Shown here: positions 9,091 through 18,803 of the stretch, piece by piece | How the letters are laid out: every line of letters begins with the position of its first letter | How positions within the stretch are numbered: the stretch's first letter is position 1 | NCBI RefSeq assembly: GCF_002269505.1 | Contig: NZ_NQKQ01000012.1 | Coordinates: 82,039 to 146,038, forward strand | DNA: 64,000 nucleotides | From: Pseudomonas fragi | GTDB taxonomy: Bacteria > Pseudomonadota > Gammaproteobacteria > Pseudomonadales > Pseudomonadaceae | Direction of reading: 5' to 3' | Program-made: the position numbers and the translations under genes | The notes under the pieces: model-generated | What the model saw: the letters and a program-made list of their open reading frames with translations, nothing else | The model's database searches: none | What the model was told of the DNA's origin: nothing

Positions 9091-9225
9091 TCAGGCGCGC
9101 CAGTGGCTAAACCAATACCCAAAATAAAATCGTGCTGTGGAGTGCATGTTGTTCGCGCACACGGCCGCACCCAGACGCGCTTGGCGTGTGGTCATGCAGA
9201 TGGCGGTGATGGCGTGATGCAACAT
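9091..9225 (-). CDS. aromatic leader peptide of DAHP synthase
   Basis: A 44-residue ORF with ATG at 9225 and GGAG 8 nt upstream. Near its C terminus it carries the run FYFGYWFSHW, with three Phe, two Tyr and two Trp in ten codons. The stop at 9091 is 50 nt upstream of a strong intrinsic terminator that precedes the DAHP synthase gene. This is the geometry of a ribosome-stalling leader: scarcity of charged aromatic tRNA would stall the ribosome in the run and favour antitermination. A mix of all three aromatic amino acids suits the first common step of the pathway. The coding call is inferred from layout, not homology. Confidence 0.75.
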   Translation of the reverse strand: MLHHAITAICMTTRQARLGAAVCANNMHSTARFYFGYWFSHWRA

Positions 9226-9451
9226 GGGTGATCTCCGATTGATGGATCGCAGCTTACTCGAGAAAAACAGGCGTATTCAATAAAAAAATACTATCTGGAA
9301 TAAACGTAACGGCTATTGACGGGCAAAGCCGGGTTGATCAGGGGGCGCCGAGCGTTGCCAGCAGGGCGTTTCATGGGCTGAATGCCCAGAAATCGGGCCT
9401 TCCGGACGATCGGCAGACTAAATCGGGAATAACCCCCAATAAAGCGCATAC
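9226..9451. other. intergenic region, promoter of the DAHP synthase leader
   Basis: About 225 nt between the leader peptide and the next minus-strand gene. On the minus strand TTGAAT and, 18 nt on, TAAGCT could be the -35 and -10 of the leader promoter. Nothing else is recognisable. Confidence 0.35.
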
Positions 9452-9694
9452 TCAAATTGAGTCATCATCTTTTGCTTCTACCAGATGCGTGTCCCGGGAT
9501 GGAATGATGCCGTCCTTCATGCCCAGAAGAACCGCTACCTTGTGGGCTTCACCACGTTTCCCCTTTTTGCGCCCGGCGAGCACTTGATAAGTGGTGGCCG
9601 GGTCGACGCCATGTTCCCGAGCGAACTCTTGAACGGACTTTCCCTGGTGTTCCAGCCATGCCTTGGCTTGTGCAGCGGTACGAATTCCGGTCAT
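9452..9694 (-). CDS. small Cro/CI-like DNA-binding protein
   Basis: An 80-residue protein with an HTH-like segment (VQEFAREHGVDPATTYQVLAG), followed by a basic KKGKRG stretch and an acidic tail. It resembles small Cro-type DNA-binding proteins found in Pseudomonas genomes and phages. It is divergent from a second HTH regulator at 9758, and the 63-nt gap holds direct repeats of GTTCAAA, so the pair looks like a Cro/CI-type switch. No other phage gene is adjacent. No good Shine-Dalgarno sequence precedes the ATG. Its targets are unknown. Confidence 0.7.
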   Translation of the reverse strand: MTGIRTAAQAKAWLEHQGKSVQEFAREHGVDPATTYQVLAGRKKGKRGEAHKVAVLLGMKDGIIPSRDTHLVEAKDDDSI

Positions 9695-9695
9695 A

Positions 9696-9722
9696 GTTCA
9701 AAACCGTTCAAAGTTGTTTAAT
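9696..9722. promoter_or_regulatory. direct-repeat operator candidate between divergent HTH genes
   Basis: Two GTTCAAA copies 9 nt apart and a third related GTTTAA lie immediately upstream of the minus-strand gene and about 40 nt before the plus-strand gene. This suits a shared operator for one or both HTH proteins. Inferred from position only. Confidence 0.4.
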
Positions 9723-9757
9723 ATTTATGGATTATACCATCCTTGCGGGTGTTTAAA

Positions 9758-10156
9758 ATGGGATCCTACATCCAAATGAGTGGAATTGGTTTGCGCTTGC
9801 GGCAGGAGCGGGAGCGGCTTGGTTTGTCGCAAAAAACTTTTGGCGAAATCGGTGGTGTCGAAGCTAATGCCCAGGGCAAATATGAAAATGGTGATCGCGC
9901 ACCCAAGGCGGATTACTTGTCGCGCGTCGCTGCCCGGGGTGTTGACGTGCTTTATGTGTTGACGGGTAGTCCGACCCCGACCCTGGTCGACAATTTGAGT
10001 CACCTTGAAGAGAAGATTCTGATCAATTACAGGGTGCTGCACAAGGAAGATCAGGACGCCATCCGCCGCCTGACCACCACCCTGGCAGAGTTGTCGGCAC
10101 CTTTGGCAGTTAAGGAACGTCGTGAACCTGAGGAGGTAGACCTGGTCAAGGAATGA
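9758..10156 (+). CDS. XRE-family helix-turn-helix regulator
   Basis: A 132-residue protein with an N-terminal XRE/CI HTH. GLRLRQERERLGLSQKTF forms the first helices and ANAQGKYENGDRAPKADYL contains the recognition helix and its flank. The C-terminal half is short and acidic. ATG 9758 is used; ATG 9776 (MSGIGLRL) is an alternative start with a GGAT upstream, and a TTG at 9743 is less likely. It is divergent from the small Cro-like gene and lies 116 nt before gacA, on the same strand. It could be an independent regulator or part of a domesticated phage switch. Confidence 0.75.
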   Translation: MGSYIQMSGIGLRLRQERERLGLSQKTFGEIGGVEANAQGKYENGDRAPKADYLSRVAARGVDVLYVLTGSPTPTLVDNLSHLEEKILINYRVLHKEDQDAIRRLTTTLAELSAPLAVKERREPEEVDLVKE

Positions 10157-10272
10157 ATGTTTAAAAGGATTTAATGCTTTGGCAGTGATAGTTGACGCAA
10201 GTCGATAGGTTGGTGCTTTAGTTTTTGCTAAGGTGTCGGCAATCAAACAAGACCAATTTGCGAGGTGTCGAC

Positions 10273-10911
10273 TTGATTCGGGTTCTAGTGGTCGATGACC
10301 ACGATCTTGTGCGTACAGGGATCACACGAATGCTGGCCGATATCGAAGGTCTGCAGGTGGTCGGTCAGGCCGAATCCGGCGAAGAGTCGTTGCTCAAGGC
10401 TCGAGAGTTGAAGCCGGATGTGGTCCTGATGGATGTCAAAATGCCTGGTATTGGTGGTCTTGAGGCTACTCGCAAGATGATGCGCAGCCACCCGGACATC
10501 AAGGTTGTTGCTGTGACCGTGTGTGAAGAAGACCCTTTCCCTACGCGCTTGCTGCAAGCAGGCGCGGCGGGTTACATGACCAAGGGTGCCGGTCTGGCTG
10601 AAATGGTTCAGGCGATTCGCCAGGTGTTTGCCGGCCAGCGCTATATCAGCCCGCAAGTGGCACAGCAACTGGCGCTCAAATCCTTTCAGCCTGCCAGCGA
10701 CTCACCCTTCGATGCCTTGTCCGAGCGCGAAATCCAGATCACCCTGATGATTGTTGGTTGTCAGAAAGTTCAGGTTATTTCCGACAAGCTCTGCCTTTCG
10801 CCCAAGACGGTAAACACTTACCGCTACCGTATTTACGAGAAGCTCTCGGTCAAAAGCGATGTTGAGCTGGCCTTGCTGGCTGTTCGTCATGGCATGGTTG
10901 ATGCTGGTTAA
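10273..10911 (+). CDS. gacA: response regulator GacA
   Basis: A 212-residue NarL/FixJ-type regulator, the GacS partner that drives rsm small-RNA genes. The receiver domain has aspartates in VVDDHD and the phosphoacceptor Asp54 in [10 protein letters not shown]. The LuxR-type HTH runs from [14 protein letters not shown] to [17 protein letters not shown]. The start is the TTG at 10273 giving [10 protein letters not shown], with GAGG 7 nt upstream; the ATG-less start is a known trait of gacA in fluorescent pseudomonads. uvrC begins 2 nt after the stop, the conserved gacA-uvrC arrangement. It may act on the fimbrial signalling genes nearby, but nothing here proves it. Confidence 0.97.
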   Translation: MIRVLVVDDHDLVRTGITRMLADIEGLQVVGQAESGEESLLKARELKPDVVLMDVKMPGIGGLEATRKMMRSHPDIKVVAVTVCEEDPFPTRLLQAGAAGYMTKGAGLAEMVQAIRQVFAGQRYISPQVAQQLALKSFQPASDSPFDALSEREIQITLMIVGCQKVQVISDKLCLSPKTVNTYRYRIYEKLSVKSDVELALLAVRHGMVDAG

Positions 10912-10913
10912 AG

Positions 10914-12737
10914 ATGACAGACGTGTTTGATGCCAGTGCATTTCTATCGACCTGCAGCGGTCGGCCCGGCGTGTATCGCATGTTCGACAGCGATGCGCGG
11001 CTTCTCTATGTGGGCAAAGCCAAGCACCTGAAAAAACGCCTGGCCAGCTACTTTCGCAAAACCGGCCTGGCGCCCAAGACGGCTGCGCTGGTTGCGCGTA
11101 TCGCGCAAATTGAAACCACCATTACCGCCAATGAAACCGAAGCGTTGTTGCTCGAACAGACGCTTATCAAAGAATGGCGGCCGCCCTACAACATCCTGTT
11201 GCGCGACGACAAGTCCTACCCCTATGTGTTTCTGTCGGATGGCCAATATCCGCGTTTGAGCATTCATCGCGGCGCCAAAAAACTCAAAGGCAAATACTTC
11301 GGGCCCTATCCCAGTGCCGGAGCTATCCGGGAGAGTTTGAGCATCCTGCAGAAGACTTTTCTGGTGCGTCAGTGCGACGACAGCTACTTCAAAAACCGCA
11401 CGCGACCTTGCTTACAGTACCAGATCAAACGTTGCAAGGCGCCTTGCGTCGGCCTGGTTGACCCGCAGGAATATGCCGAGGATGTGCGCCATTCGATCAT
11501 GTTCCTTGAAGGTCGCAGCAGTGCCCTGACCGATGAGCTGAATGCAGCCATGGAACAGGCTGCCAGCACGCTGGACTTTGAGCGAGCTGCCGAGGTGCGT
11601 GACCAGATCTCCTTGTTGCGCCGGGTTCAGGACCAGCAAAGCATGGAGGGCGGTAACGGCGACGTGGACGTGATTGCCGCTTTCGTCAACCCGGGCGGCG
11701 CCTGCGTGCACCTGATCAATGTGCGCGGTGGGCGCGTGCTGGGCAGCAAGAACTTCTTCCCCCAGGTGGGTATCGAGGAAGATGTCGCCGAAGTGATGGC
11801 CGCTTTCCTGGGCCAGTACTACATCAGCAGCCCCGAGCGCGACCTGCCCAGCGAGTTGATCGTCAACGTGGAGCATGAGAGCTTCGGGGCGATTATCGAC
11901 GCAATTGCAGAGCTGCGTGGCCGTGAGCTGGCGATCAGCTATCGTGTGCGTGGCACCCGGGCCCGCTGGCAGCAGTTGGCGGTCACCAACGCCGAGCAGG
12001 CGCTGATGGCCCGCCTGACCAATCGCCTGCATGTGGCGGCGCGTTTTGAAGCCCTGGCTCAGGTATTGAAGCTCGACGAGATTCCGCAGCGCCTGGAGTG
12101 CTATGACATCAGCCACTCCAGCGGCGAGGCCACTGTGGCCTCCTGCGTGGTGTTTGGCCCCGAGGGGCCGATCAAGTCCGACTATCGGCGCTTTAACATT
12201 GAAGGTGTAACGCCTGGCGACGACTATGCCGCCATGCACCAGGCACTGATGCGGCGCTTCAGTCGTCTAAAAGAGGGGGAGGGCAAACTGCCGGACATTC
12301 TTTTGGTCGACGGCGGCAAGGGGCAGATGTCGATGGCCCGTGATGTGCTCAATGAACTGGCCGTGCCGGACCTGATCCTGCTTGGCGTGGCCAAGGGTAC
12401 GACGCGCAAGGCCGGTTTTGAAACGCTTTACCTGAACGATGCGGCCCATGAATTCACCTTAAAGGGCGACTCGCCGGCCTTGCATTTGATCCAGCAAATC
12501 CGTGATGAGGCTCACCGTTTTGCCATTACCGGGCACCGGGCGCGACGGGGTAAAACCCGGCGAACCTCAACCCTGGAAGGCATCGCAGGGGTAGGGCCGA
12601 CCCGCCGCCGAGATTTATTGAAACATTTTGGTGGCTTACAGGAGCTGTCTCGTGCAAGCATCGAGGAGATCGCCAAAGCACCCGGGATCAGTAAAAAGCT
12701 CGCTGAGTTGATTTATGCAAACCTTCACAGCGAGTAG
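10914..12737 (+). CDS. uvrC: excinuclease ABC subunit C
   Basis: A 607-residue UvrC, full length. It makes the two incisions of nucleotide excision repair with UvrB. The N-terminal GIY-YIG nuclease is visible in [20 protein letters not shown], the UvrB-binding (UVR) motif around residues 200-240 in [18 protein letters not shown], the RNase H-like C-terminal nuclease with LLVDGGKGQ, and the tandem helix-hairpin-helix at the end ([20 protein letters not shown] and [10 protein letters not shown]). It is co-transcribed with gacA (2-nt gap) and precedes pgsA, a gene order shared across gammaproteobacteria. Confidence 0.98.
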   Translation: MTDVFDASAFLSTCSGRPGVYRMFDSDARLLYVGKAKHLKKRLASYFRKTGLAPKTAALVARIAQIETTITANETEALLLEQTLIKEWRPPYNILLRDDKSYPYVFLSDGQYPRLSIHRGAKKLKGKYFGPYPSAGAIRESLSILQKTFLVRQCDDSYFKNRTRPCLQYQIKRCKAPCVGLVDPQEYAEDVRHSIMFLEGRSSALTDELNAAMEQAASTLDFERAAEVRDQISLLRRVQDQQSMEGGNGDVDVIAAFVNPGGACVHLINVRGGRVLGSKNFFPQVGIEEDVAEVMAAFLGQYYISSPERDLPSELIVNVEHESFGAIIDAIAELRGRELAISYRVRGTRARWQQLAVTNAEQALMARLTNRLHVAARFEALAQVLKLDEIPQRLECYDISHSSGEATVASCVVFGPEGPIKSDYRRFNIEGVTPGDDYAAMHQALMRRFSRLKEGEGKLPDILLVDGGKGQMSMARDVLNELAVPDLILLGVAKGTTRKAGFETLYLNDAAHEFTLKGDSPALHLIQQIRDEAHRFAITGHRARRGKTRRTSTLEGIAGVGPTRRRDLLKHFGGLQELSRASIEEIAKAPGISKKLAELIYANLHSE

Positions 12738-12769
12738 AATGCCACCTCACCTCGTAGCCAGTTGTGCCG

Positions 12770-13327
12770 ATGAATATCCCTAATTTGATCACCGTACTAC
12801 GCGTTCTACTTATTCCTTTCTTCATTTTGTTGTTTTACCTGCCTTACAGCTGGAGCTATGCCGCCGCCAGTTCAGTCTTTGCATTTGCGGCGGCGACGGA
12901 CTGGCTCGACGGCTATCTGGCCCGCCGACTGGAGCAGAGCACGCCTTTTGGCGCTTTTCTGGACCCGGTTGCCGACAAGCTGATGGTGGCCGTGGCTTTG
13001 GTGTTGCTCGTGCAAGAGCATCACAACGTGTGGCTGACCTTGCCGGCAGCGGTGATTATTGGTCGTGAGATCGTCATTTCCGCCTTGCGCGAGTGGATGG
13101 CGGAGCTGGGTGCACGGGCCCAGGTGGCGGTCTCGAACATGGGTAAATGGAAAACCGCAGCGCAGATGCTTGCCCTGGTCATCTTGCTGGCCAACCCTTC
13201 GGACTTCAGCTTCTGGGTGTTGGTAGGGTACGGGTTGCTGCTGGTAGCTGCCGGCTTGACCCTGTGGTCGATGCTGCAGTATTTGCGGGCTGCCTGGCCG
13301 CACCTGAAGACCACCTCGGTAAAATAA
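12770..13327 (+). CDS. pgsA: CDP-diacylglycerol-glycerol-3-phosphate 3-phosphatidyltransferase
   Basis: A 185-residue integral membrane enzyme that makes phosphatidylglycerol phosphate, the committed step to phosphatidylglycerol and cardiolipin. The CDP-alcohol phosphotransferase motif is complete in [11 protein letters not shown] followed by [13 protein letters not shown]. Four or more hydrophobic helices are visible, the first at residues 8-30. ATG 12770 ([11 protein letters not shown]) is used; an in-frame GTG two codons upstream is less usual. It follows uvrC by 32 nt and precedes tRNA-Gly, a conserved order. Confidence 0.96.
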   Translation: MNIPNLITVLRVLLIPFFILLFYLPYSWSYAAASSVFAFAAATDWLDGYLARRLEQSTPFGAFLDPVADKLMVAVALVLLVQEHHNVWLTLPAAVIIGREIVISALREWMAELGARAQVAVSNMGKWKTAAQMLALVILLANPSDFSFWVLVGYGLLLVAAGLTLWSMLQYLRAAWPHLKTTSVK

Positions 13328-13350
13328 ATAAAACTTTTTGAATCAAAGGC

Positions 13351-13378
13351 TTGACGCGTTATTAGATTTCTATAGAAT
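13351..13378 (+). promoter_or_regulatory. sigma70-type promoter of tRNA-Gly
   Basis: TTGACG (13351-13356) and TAGAAT (13373-13378) are spaced by 16 nt, and the expected start is a few nt upstream of the mature tRNA at 13391. This suggests the tRNA has its own strong promoter besides any readthrough from pgsA. Confidence 0.75.
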
Positions 13379-13390
13379 GCGCATCACCAA

Positions 13391-13466
<76 letters not shown>

Positions 13467-13509
13467 AATATGGCCCTGTGAATTCAATCGGATTCGCAAG
13501 GGCAGAACA

Positions 13510-13533
13510 AAGGACCTTCGGGTCCTTTTTTCG
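13510..13533 (+). terminator. intrinsic terminator after tRNA-Gly
   Basis: The stem AAGGACC / GGTCCTT with loop TTCG is followed by a run of six T, 44 nt past the tRNA 3' end. Confidence 0.88.
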
Positions 13534-13633
13534 TTTCTGGCGTTCCGGAAAAAACGCTTTCCAGCTCTCGAAAACCGCACTGACTTGCACTTTCAGCAAT
13601 CGTGCGGTGTCCGCCCCATTAGGCAGCTACAGC

Positions 13634-14281
13634 CTAATTAAAAATGTTGGATTCAAGGCAATAGGTAATCAAATCCTGGTCACTCGCCACCTCCAGCTTG
13701 CGCATGGCAGAAATTTTTTGCGCACTGATGGTCTTGGTGCTTCTGTTTTGCCCTCTTGCGATATCACTGACACTTTGCCCTGAGACAAACAAGCGAAGTA
13801 TTTCGTGCTCTTTGGGTGACAGCGTGGCGAAGCGCTCATTCAGGGTGAGCAGGTTGTCAGACAAGGATTCAGGGGTTGATTCGTAGCTTTGATAGCCCAT
13901 GCCTTTGATAACCGCGTTGAGCGCCACTTCGATTTCGTTGTGCAAATGCCTTTTTTGAATGATCCCGGCCACACCCAGTTCGTGCAAGCGGGTGAGGATC
14001 ATGGGGCTGGACACCATGGTCAACACCAGAATGCGCACAGAGGGGTAGTGACGTCGCAAATACTCCACCAGTTTCAGACCGTCACCGTACGGTGATTCCG
14101 CCGGCATGCTGAAATCGGTGACGATAAGGTCCACGACCTGTTTTTCCAGGAGCTTTACCAGCCCTTCAGAATCGACAGCCTGGCCGACAACATGGAAGCG
14201 CCCGTCGCGTTCAATCAGTTCAAGCAAGCCTAACAACACAATCGGGTGATCGTCGGCAATAACAACATTAAGTTTGCGCAT
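13634..14281 (-). CDS. NarL/RcsB-type response regulator (RocA/CblR-like)
   Basis: A 215-residue response regulator. The receiver has acidic residues in VVIADDHPI and the phosphoacceptor near residue 56 in DLIVTDFSMP. The C-terminal LuxR HTH reads LSPKEHEILRLFVSGQSV followed by STKTISAQKISAMRKL, a pattern typical of RcsB and BvgA relatives. It is the likely output regulator of the two hybrid kinases encoded just upstream on the same strand, and the CS1-type fimbria cluster across the divergent promoter is the obvious target. The set resembles P. aeruginosa RocS1-RocA1-RocR and the Burkholderia cable-pilus CblSTR regulators. The partnership is inferred from gene order. Confidence 0.87.
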   Translation of the reverse strand: MRKLNVVIADDHPIVLLGLLELIERDGRFHVVGQAVDSEGLVKLLEKQVVDLIVTDFSMPAESPYGDGLKLVEYLRRHYPSVRILVLTMVSSPMILTRLHELGVAGIIQKRHLHNEIEVALNAVIKGMGYQSYESTPESLSDNLLTLNERFATLSPKEHEILRLFVSGQSVSDIARGQNRSTKTISAQKISAMRKLEVASDQDLITYCLESNIFN

Positions 14282-14322
14282 GGCACGTTATCCGTGAAAC
14301 TTTGCGAGTAGTTCGAATGGCT

Positions 14323-17300
14323 TCATAGGTCAGGAGCCTCCATTTTTTTTAGCAATGTAGCTATTCGTTCCAGCCAGTCGCTTACATCGTGTGCAAGTTG
14401 AGGTGTAACGCCAAGTTCTCTTAGCTGCAGTTCAAGTTCGGTGCAGGTATCGGCCAGGGCATAAGACTGCACTGAACCCAAGGCTCCGCCCATGCTGTGC
14501 AACTGATGTGCCAGTGCCATGGCATTATTACTGTCCAGTGCAACTTGAGTCATGCGCACGTCCTCGTACATTGTGCTGAAGAACAGCTCACGCATTCGTG
14601 GCGAAAGCTGAACCTGATCGACGCCGGTTGCGGGGGCAGGGGGCTGCTCAGGCATCATGCCGGGATTAATCATTACGCCCTTGCAGTAGTGGAGCAGTTG
14701 CGCGTGCAGGGTATGCATGCTCAAGGGCTTGACCATCCAGGCATTCATGCCGGCGGCGGTACAGCGTTTGCCCTCTTCGCGCATGGCGTTGGCAGTAATG
14801 CCGATGATGGGCAGTGCCATGTCCTGGCTGCGCAGGGCCATAGCCAATTCATAGCCATTGAGCACTGGCATGTTGACGTCGGTCAGTACCAGGTCGAACA
14901 AGCCGGGCATCCACAGTGCAAGGGCTTGCTCACCATTAGTGGCCACCATCACCGAACAGCCCAGGGCTTCCAGTTGTTCCTTGATGATTTCGCGATTGAT
15001 CGGGTTGTCTTCGGCAACCAGCACGCGCAGTTGCAGTGGTTGGTCCTGCCCTGACAGTGATGCACTGACGGGGGTGGTGATGCCTTGCTGGGCAAAGCTT
15101 ATTGCCCAGGCAATTGCCCGAATGGAATTGGCATCAGCTTCCCAGCCATCGGCAGTGAGCTCGGGTGGGTTGCGCCCGTCTGGTTTTGCAATGATGTGCG
15201 GGCCGGGCCAGTCAGATGTATTGTCCGATGCCAGCATGTCTACCAGCAGGGTCAAGCGGTCAACCGAGTGCATATCGTTGCTCAGCATACGAGCGTGAAC
15301 GCCCAGTCGGCGCAGCCATGCACAGGTATGCTGCGCCAGTTCGGGGGATGGAGCCCGCACATAAACGGGCCCGGCCTCAGGTTCGAACTCAGGGCAATCG
15401 GTCAGCGTTCCGGGCTCGCGTTCCAGCTTCAGGTGCAGGGCAAAGCTGCTGCCCAGACCGGGCTCACTGGTGACTTCAAGGGTGGCGCCCATCAGCTCGC
15501 ATAATCGTCGGCAAATGGACAGCCCCAAGCCAGCTCCCCCCTCACTGAAGGTATTGCGCACCTGATAAAAAGGTTCGAACAACTGCACCTGCTGTTCAGT
15601 TGAAATACCAATGCCCGAGTCGCTGACTTGCCATTCCAGGGTGCTGTACGCCTCGGTTTGTTCGAGCACGCGTACCCAAAGCACGACCTGACCGCTGTCG
15701 GTGAACTTGATGGCGTTGCTAAGCAGATTATTGAGAATCTGACGGATGCGTACCGGGTCGCCGCGAACCCTGTCAGGCAATTGGGCATCTATGCAGGCAT
15801 AAAGACGCAGACCTTTGCTGCGGGCAAAAGCACTGTAGGTGCGCATGGCTTCTTCGGTGATATCCAGGGGGCAAAAGCCCTGAACGTCGATGGTCATTTG
15901 CCCGGCTTCAATCTTGGAGACATCCAACACATCGCTGATTAACTGGAACAGGGTCGACGAAGAGCGCTGGATGGTGCGCAGATACGCCTGCTGACGGGGT
16001 TGCAGGGCGGTTAACTCTAGCAGTTCCAGGGTGCCCAGCACGCCATAAAGGGGGGTGCGGATTTCATGGCTCATGGTAGCCAGAAAGCGGCTTTTCGCCT
16101 GGTTGGCCGAGTCCGCAACCTGACGCGCCTGCTCCAGAATGGTCGCATCCTCAATATGCCGGGTCACATCATGGAAGGCGCAGAGCCAGGCGTCTTCGCC
16201 ATGGTAGCGGGTAAAGACAAAGCTCACTTGCAGATGTTGGCCATCAATCTCCAGCTCGGTTTTGCCGTGAGTCGAGAGGTCATGCCGGTTATCGAGAGCG
16301 GCAACCAGCGCCGCAGTGCCACGCGATTGCAAGGCAAGATGATTTTCTAGCAATACCTGGTGATCACTGTGGCGCAGCACACACAAACCGGTCGGTGCGC
16401 TTTCAATCACGGCGCGACTGAAGGCCTCGCGTTCGGCAATATCGTCATGGGCCTGGCGGGCGGGGGAAATAACCCGATTGTTGTACCAGCGACTGAACGC
16501 CAGGCCACACCCCAGCCCCACCAGCAACAGGGCGAGCAGACCGAGCAACGCCCACAAGGCATAGTCGATAAAGGTTTTCAAACTGATGGTATAGATGCCG
16601 GTCCAGGGCCTGGCGTCAGCACTGCTGATCTGAAACACCAGCCCGTCGCGGGTTAGGTTCAGGCCTTCATGCAATGAAGATTGAGGTTTGGGTGTGCCAA
16701 CCACGGGCTCGCCGTTGGGGGCAATCAGGACAAAATGGTCATACACCGACCGCTGCATGATCCGCGGCACATTACTGACCTGAGCCAGATTCAACAGTGA
16801 TGCGACCACGACCCTCGGGCTGGCCCCGGAAATATGCAGTTGCGTGGCGGGCAGATCAATATCCACATAGCTCAGGATGCTTGGCGCACCGCTATTTTCG
16901 GTCCTGCTGGTGTATCGCAGCCAGTGCACAGTGCTGTCCTGTGGCTGCGCAGTGCTTGCAGCTCGGGGTGTCAGGATCTGGCGTATGACCAAGGCTGACT
17001 CACCCACCTGCGTATGGGCCGCACCACGCAGGCGGCCGTGGGCCGGGACGCTGATCTCGAAATTGTCCGGGACATTGAACACGTAAGTTTGTGGTGACTG
17101 ATAGTGCGAGGCAGACCAGTACGCGCTGTAATAGTTGGCCAGATGGGCGCCCAGCTCAGTGATCTTGCTGTTCTGCAGGGCCGGGATAGTGGTCGGGTTG
17201 ATTCTGACACTGAACGGCAGGGAGAACGAATACTCGCGGCCCACATAGACGTTGTCACCCTGCTCAGGTGCCGGGTCGTGCAGGTTTATCGGTGCATGCA

Positions 17301-17553
17301 GTTTTTCCAGCAACCTGCCCTTGGTGCTCTCCCTGGATACGGTGTTGAGAAAAGACTCGTGCTCACGGATGTTTTCCATCAGCCGGGCAAAGTGAGCACC
17401 CACATTCTCGCGCTGCTCTTCCAGCATGCGCTGCACGCCCCAATAGCTGACGCCAGTCAACAGCAACGCGAGTGCGAATAGCACGGCAAGCCCCTTGTTA
17501 AGGTGCAGGGAGCTATTGGCCAACTTATCCAGAAGGGCGTTACGCGCAGTCAT
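14323..17553 (-). CDS. hybrid sensor histidine kinase with receiver and HPt domains (RocS/BvgS-like)
   Basis: A 1076-residue inner-membrane kinase. There is a transmembrane helix at about residues 20-42, a periplasmic sensor of about 290 residues and a second helix at about 335-360. A PAS-like segment (VIESAPTGLCVL), HisKA with the phospho-accepting histidine in [11 protein letters not shown], and HATPase with NLLSNAIKFT and GAGLGLSICRRL follow. The receiver aspartate is in LVLTDVNMPVLNGYE and the C-terminal HPt histidine in HQLHSMGGALG. It therefore carries a whole H-D-H relay able to feed the NarL-type regulator 41 nt downstream. ATG 17553 is chosen; an in-frame TTG lies 11 codons upstream. 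The signal is unknown. Confidence 0.9.
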   Translation of the reverse strand: MTARNALLDKLANSSLHLNKGLAVLFALALLLTGVSYWGVQRMLEEQRENVGAHFARLMENIREHESFLNTVSRESTKGRLLEKLHAPINLHDPAPEQGDNVYVGREYSFSLPFSVRINPTTIPALQNSKITELGAHLANYYSAYWSASHYQSPQTYVFNVPDNFEISVPAHGRLRGAAHTQVGESALVIRQILTPRAASTAQPQDSTVHWLRYTSRTENSGAPSILSYVDIDLPATQLHISGASPRVVVASLLNLAQVSNVPRIMQRSVYDHFVLIAPNGEPVVGTPKPQSSLHEGLNLTRDGLVFQISSADARPWTGIYTISLKTFIDYALWALLGLLALLLVGLGCGLAFSRWYNNRVISPARQAHDDIAEREAFSRAVIESAPTGLCVLRHSDHQVLLENHLALQSRGTAALVAALDNRHDLSTHGKTELEIDGQHLQVSFVFTRYHGEDAWLCAFHDVTRHIEDATILEQARQVADSANQAKSRFLATMSHEIRTPLYGVLGTLELLELTALQPRQQAYLRTIQRSSSTLFQLISDVLDVSKIEAGQMTIDVQGFCPLDITEEAMRTYSAFARSKGLRLYACIDAQLPDRVRGDPVRIRQILNNLLSNAIKFTDSGQVVLWVRVLEQTEAYSTLEWQVSDSGIGISTEQQVQLFEPFYQVRNTFSEGGAGLGLSICRRLCELMGATLEVTSEPGLGSSFALHLKLEREPGTLTDCPEFEPEAGPVYVRAPSPELAQHTCAWLRRLGVHARMLSNDMHSVDRLTLLVDMLASDNTSDWPGPHIIAKPDGRNPPELTADGWEADANSIRAIAWAISFAQQGITTPVSASLSGQDQPLQLRVLVAEDNPINREIIKEQLEALGCSVMVATNGEQALALWMPGLFDLVLTDVNMPVLNGYELAMALRSQDMALPIIGITANAMREEGKRCTAAGMNAWMVKPLSMHTLHAQLLHYCKGVMINPGMMPEQPPAPATGVDQVQLSPRMRELFFSTMYEDVRMTQVALDSNNAMALAHQLHSMGGALGSVQSYALADTCTELELQLRELGVTPQLAHDVSDWLERIATLLKKMEAPDL

Positions 17554-17615
17554 CTTGCAGCCCCAAGCCAGGCGATTCGTACACAAGAGTTACCTTCGAA
17601 AAACCCGCATGCGCC

Positions 17616-18803
17616 TTAGAATGCACTGGCTGGCCCATCATGAGTCAGCAACTGGGCAAACAGATCGCTGGAAACGGCGTGAGAGATCAAAAAACCCTGG
17701 ACCTGAGTGCAGTCGATCTTGCGTAAAAGGGCAAGTTCCTGCGCTGTTTCTACACCTTCGGCCACAACCGTAAGGCCCAGTTGCCGTCCAAGCCCGACAA
17801 TGCTGGTCAAGGCCTGGGCCAGTTCTTCATTTTCATTGCAGCCGTGCACCAGGGCCCGGTCGATCTTGAGTTCGGTATAAGGGGTTGAGACCAGGTTGAT
17901 ATAGGAACTGTAGCCTTTACCAAAGTCATCCTGAGACAAGCCGAAACCTTTGATCCGCAGCCGGCAGGCGCCTGCATAGAAATTGCTGATCTCTTGGGGG
18001 GTGGAACACTCCATCAGCTCGAAGAAGATTTTCTCCGGCACCCCGTTGTGGCGCAGTACGAAGGCGTGAATGCGATCGGGAAGGTCATCGCTGTTAAGCA
18101 AATGGGTAGGCAGGTTGATCGAGACAGGGATGTCATAGCCTTGCCTGGCCCATTGCGCCTGGGCCTTTATGCCTTGTTCAAGCATCAACCACAGCAGGCG
18201 CTCTTCCAGATTAAAAGCGCTCAGTGCGGGCAGAAACACGCCGGGCAGCAGCATCCCGTGTTCGGGGTGTATCCAGCGCACCAGTGCTTCGGCCGCTACG
18301 ATGCGACCATTGGCCAATGCCTTTTTGGGTTGAAACCAGGCCTCAAGCTCTCCATTGTCCAGTGCATCAATCAGCGACTGGCGGTCAATTTCGGCAAAAG
18401 GCGGCGGCGGTGCTTTGTCGCGTAGCCGCATAAGTTGCTCGATCAGGTCGCGCAGGGCGCTGGCCTGCACCGGTTTGGATATCAGCCCGATTACGTTGAC
18501 CTGCAGATTGCGGGCGACCAGGCTGGCGGCCATCAGCATGCGCCGAGAGGAGGAACTCATGATTGCCAGCGCAGGTCGTGCGCGCATGGCGGCCAGTTTC
18601 TGGATGAACTGCACGCCATCCATGCCGGGCATCAACAGGTCGGTGAGCACCAGATCGTAATTTCGCCGTTGCAGGCAGGCGAGGGCTTGTAAGCCGTCTT
18701 GTGCACACTCCAGGTAATAGTCCCCCAACTCGTTGAACAGGTTCTGCAAGTACATCAACTGAAAGGGATGATCCTCAACAATCAAAATGCTAAAGGGTTT
18801 CAT
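17616..18803 (-). CDS. receiver-EAL response regulator (RocR-like c-di-GMP phosphodiesterase)
   Basis: A 395-residue two-domain regulator. The N-terminal receiver has ILIVEDHPF and a phosphoacceptor in LVLTDLLMPGMDG. The C-terminal EAL domain keeps the residues needed for catalysis: EALVRW, the asparagine of SINLP, the glutamate of FFELME, QDDFGKGYSS, the lysine of ELKIDR, EGVET, and QGF. It should hydrolyse c-di-GMP when active. The ATG at 18803 has a strong GGAGT and lies inside the end of the upstream kinase gene (14-nt overlap), so translation is coupled. In the Roc paradigm this protein opposes the DNA-binding regulator for the same kinases. Confidence 0.9.
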   Translation of the reverse strand: MKPFSILIVEDHPFQLMYLQNLFNELGDYYLECAQDGLQALACLQRRNYDLVLTDLLMPGMDGVQFIQKLAAMRARPALAIMSSSSRRMLMAASLVARNLQVNVIGLISKPVQASALRDLIEQLMRLRDKAPPPPFAEIDRQSLIDALDNGELEAWFQPKKALANGRIVAAEALVRWIHPEHGMLLPGVFLPALSAFNLEERLLWLMLEQGIKAQAQWARQGYDIPVSINLPTHLLNSDDLPDRIHAFVLRHNGVPEKIFFELMECSTPQEISNFYAGACRLRIKGFGLSQDDFGKGYSSYINLVSTPYTELKIDRALVHGCNENEELAQALTSIVGLGRQLGLTVVAEGVETAQELALLRKIDCTQVQGFLISHAVSSDLFAQLLTHDGPASAF

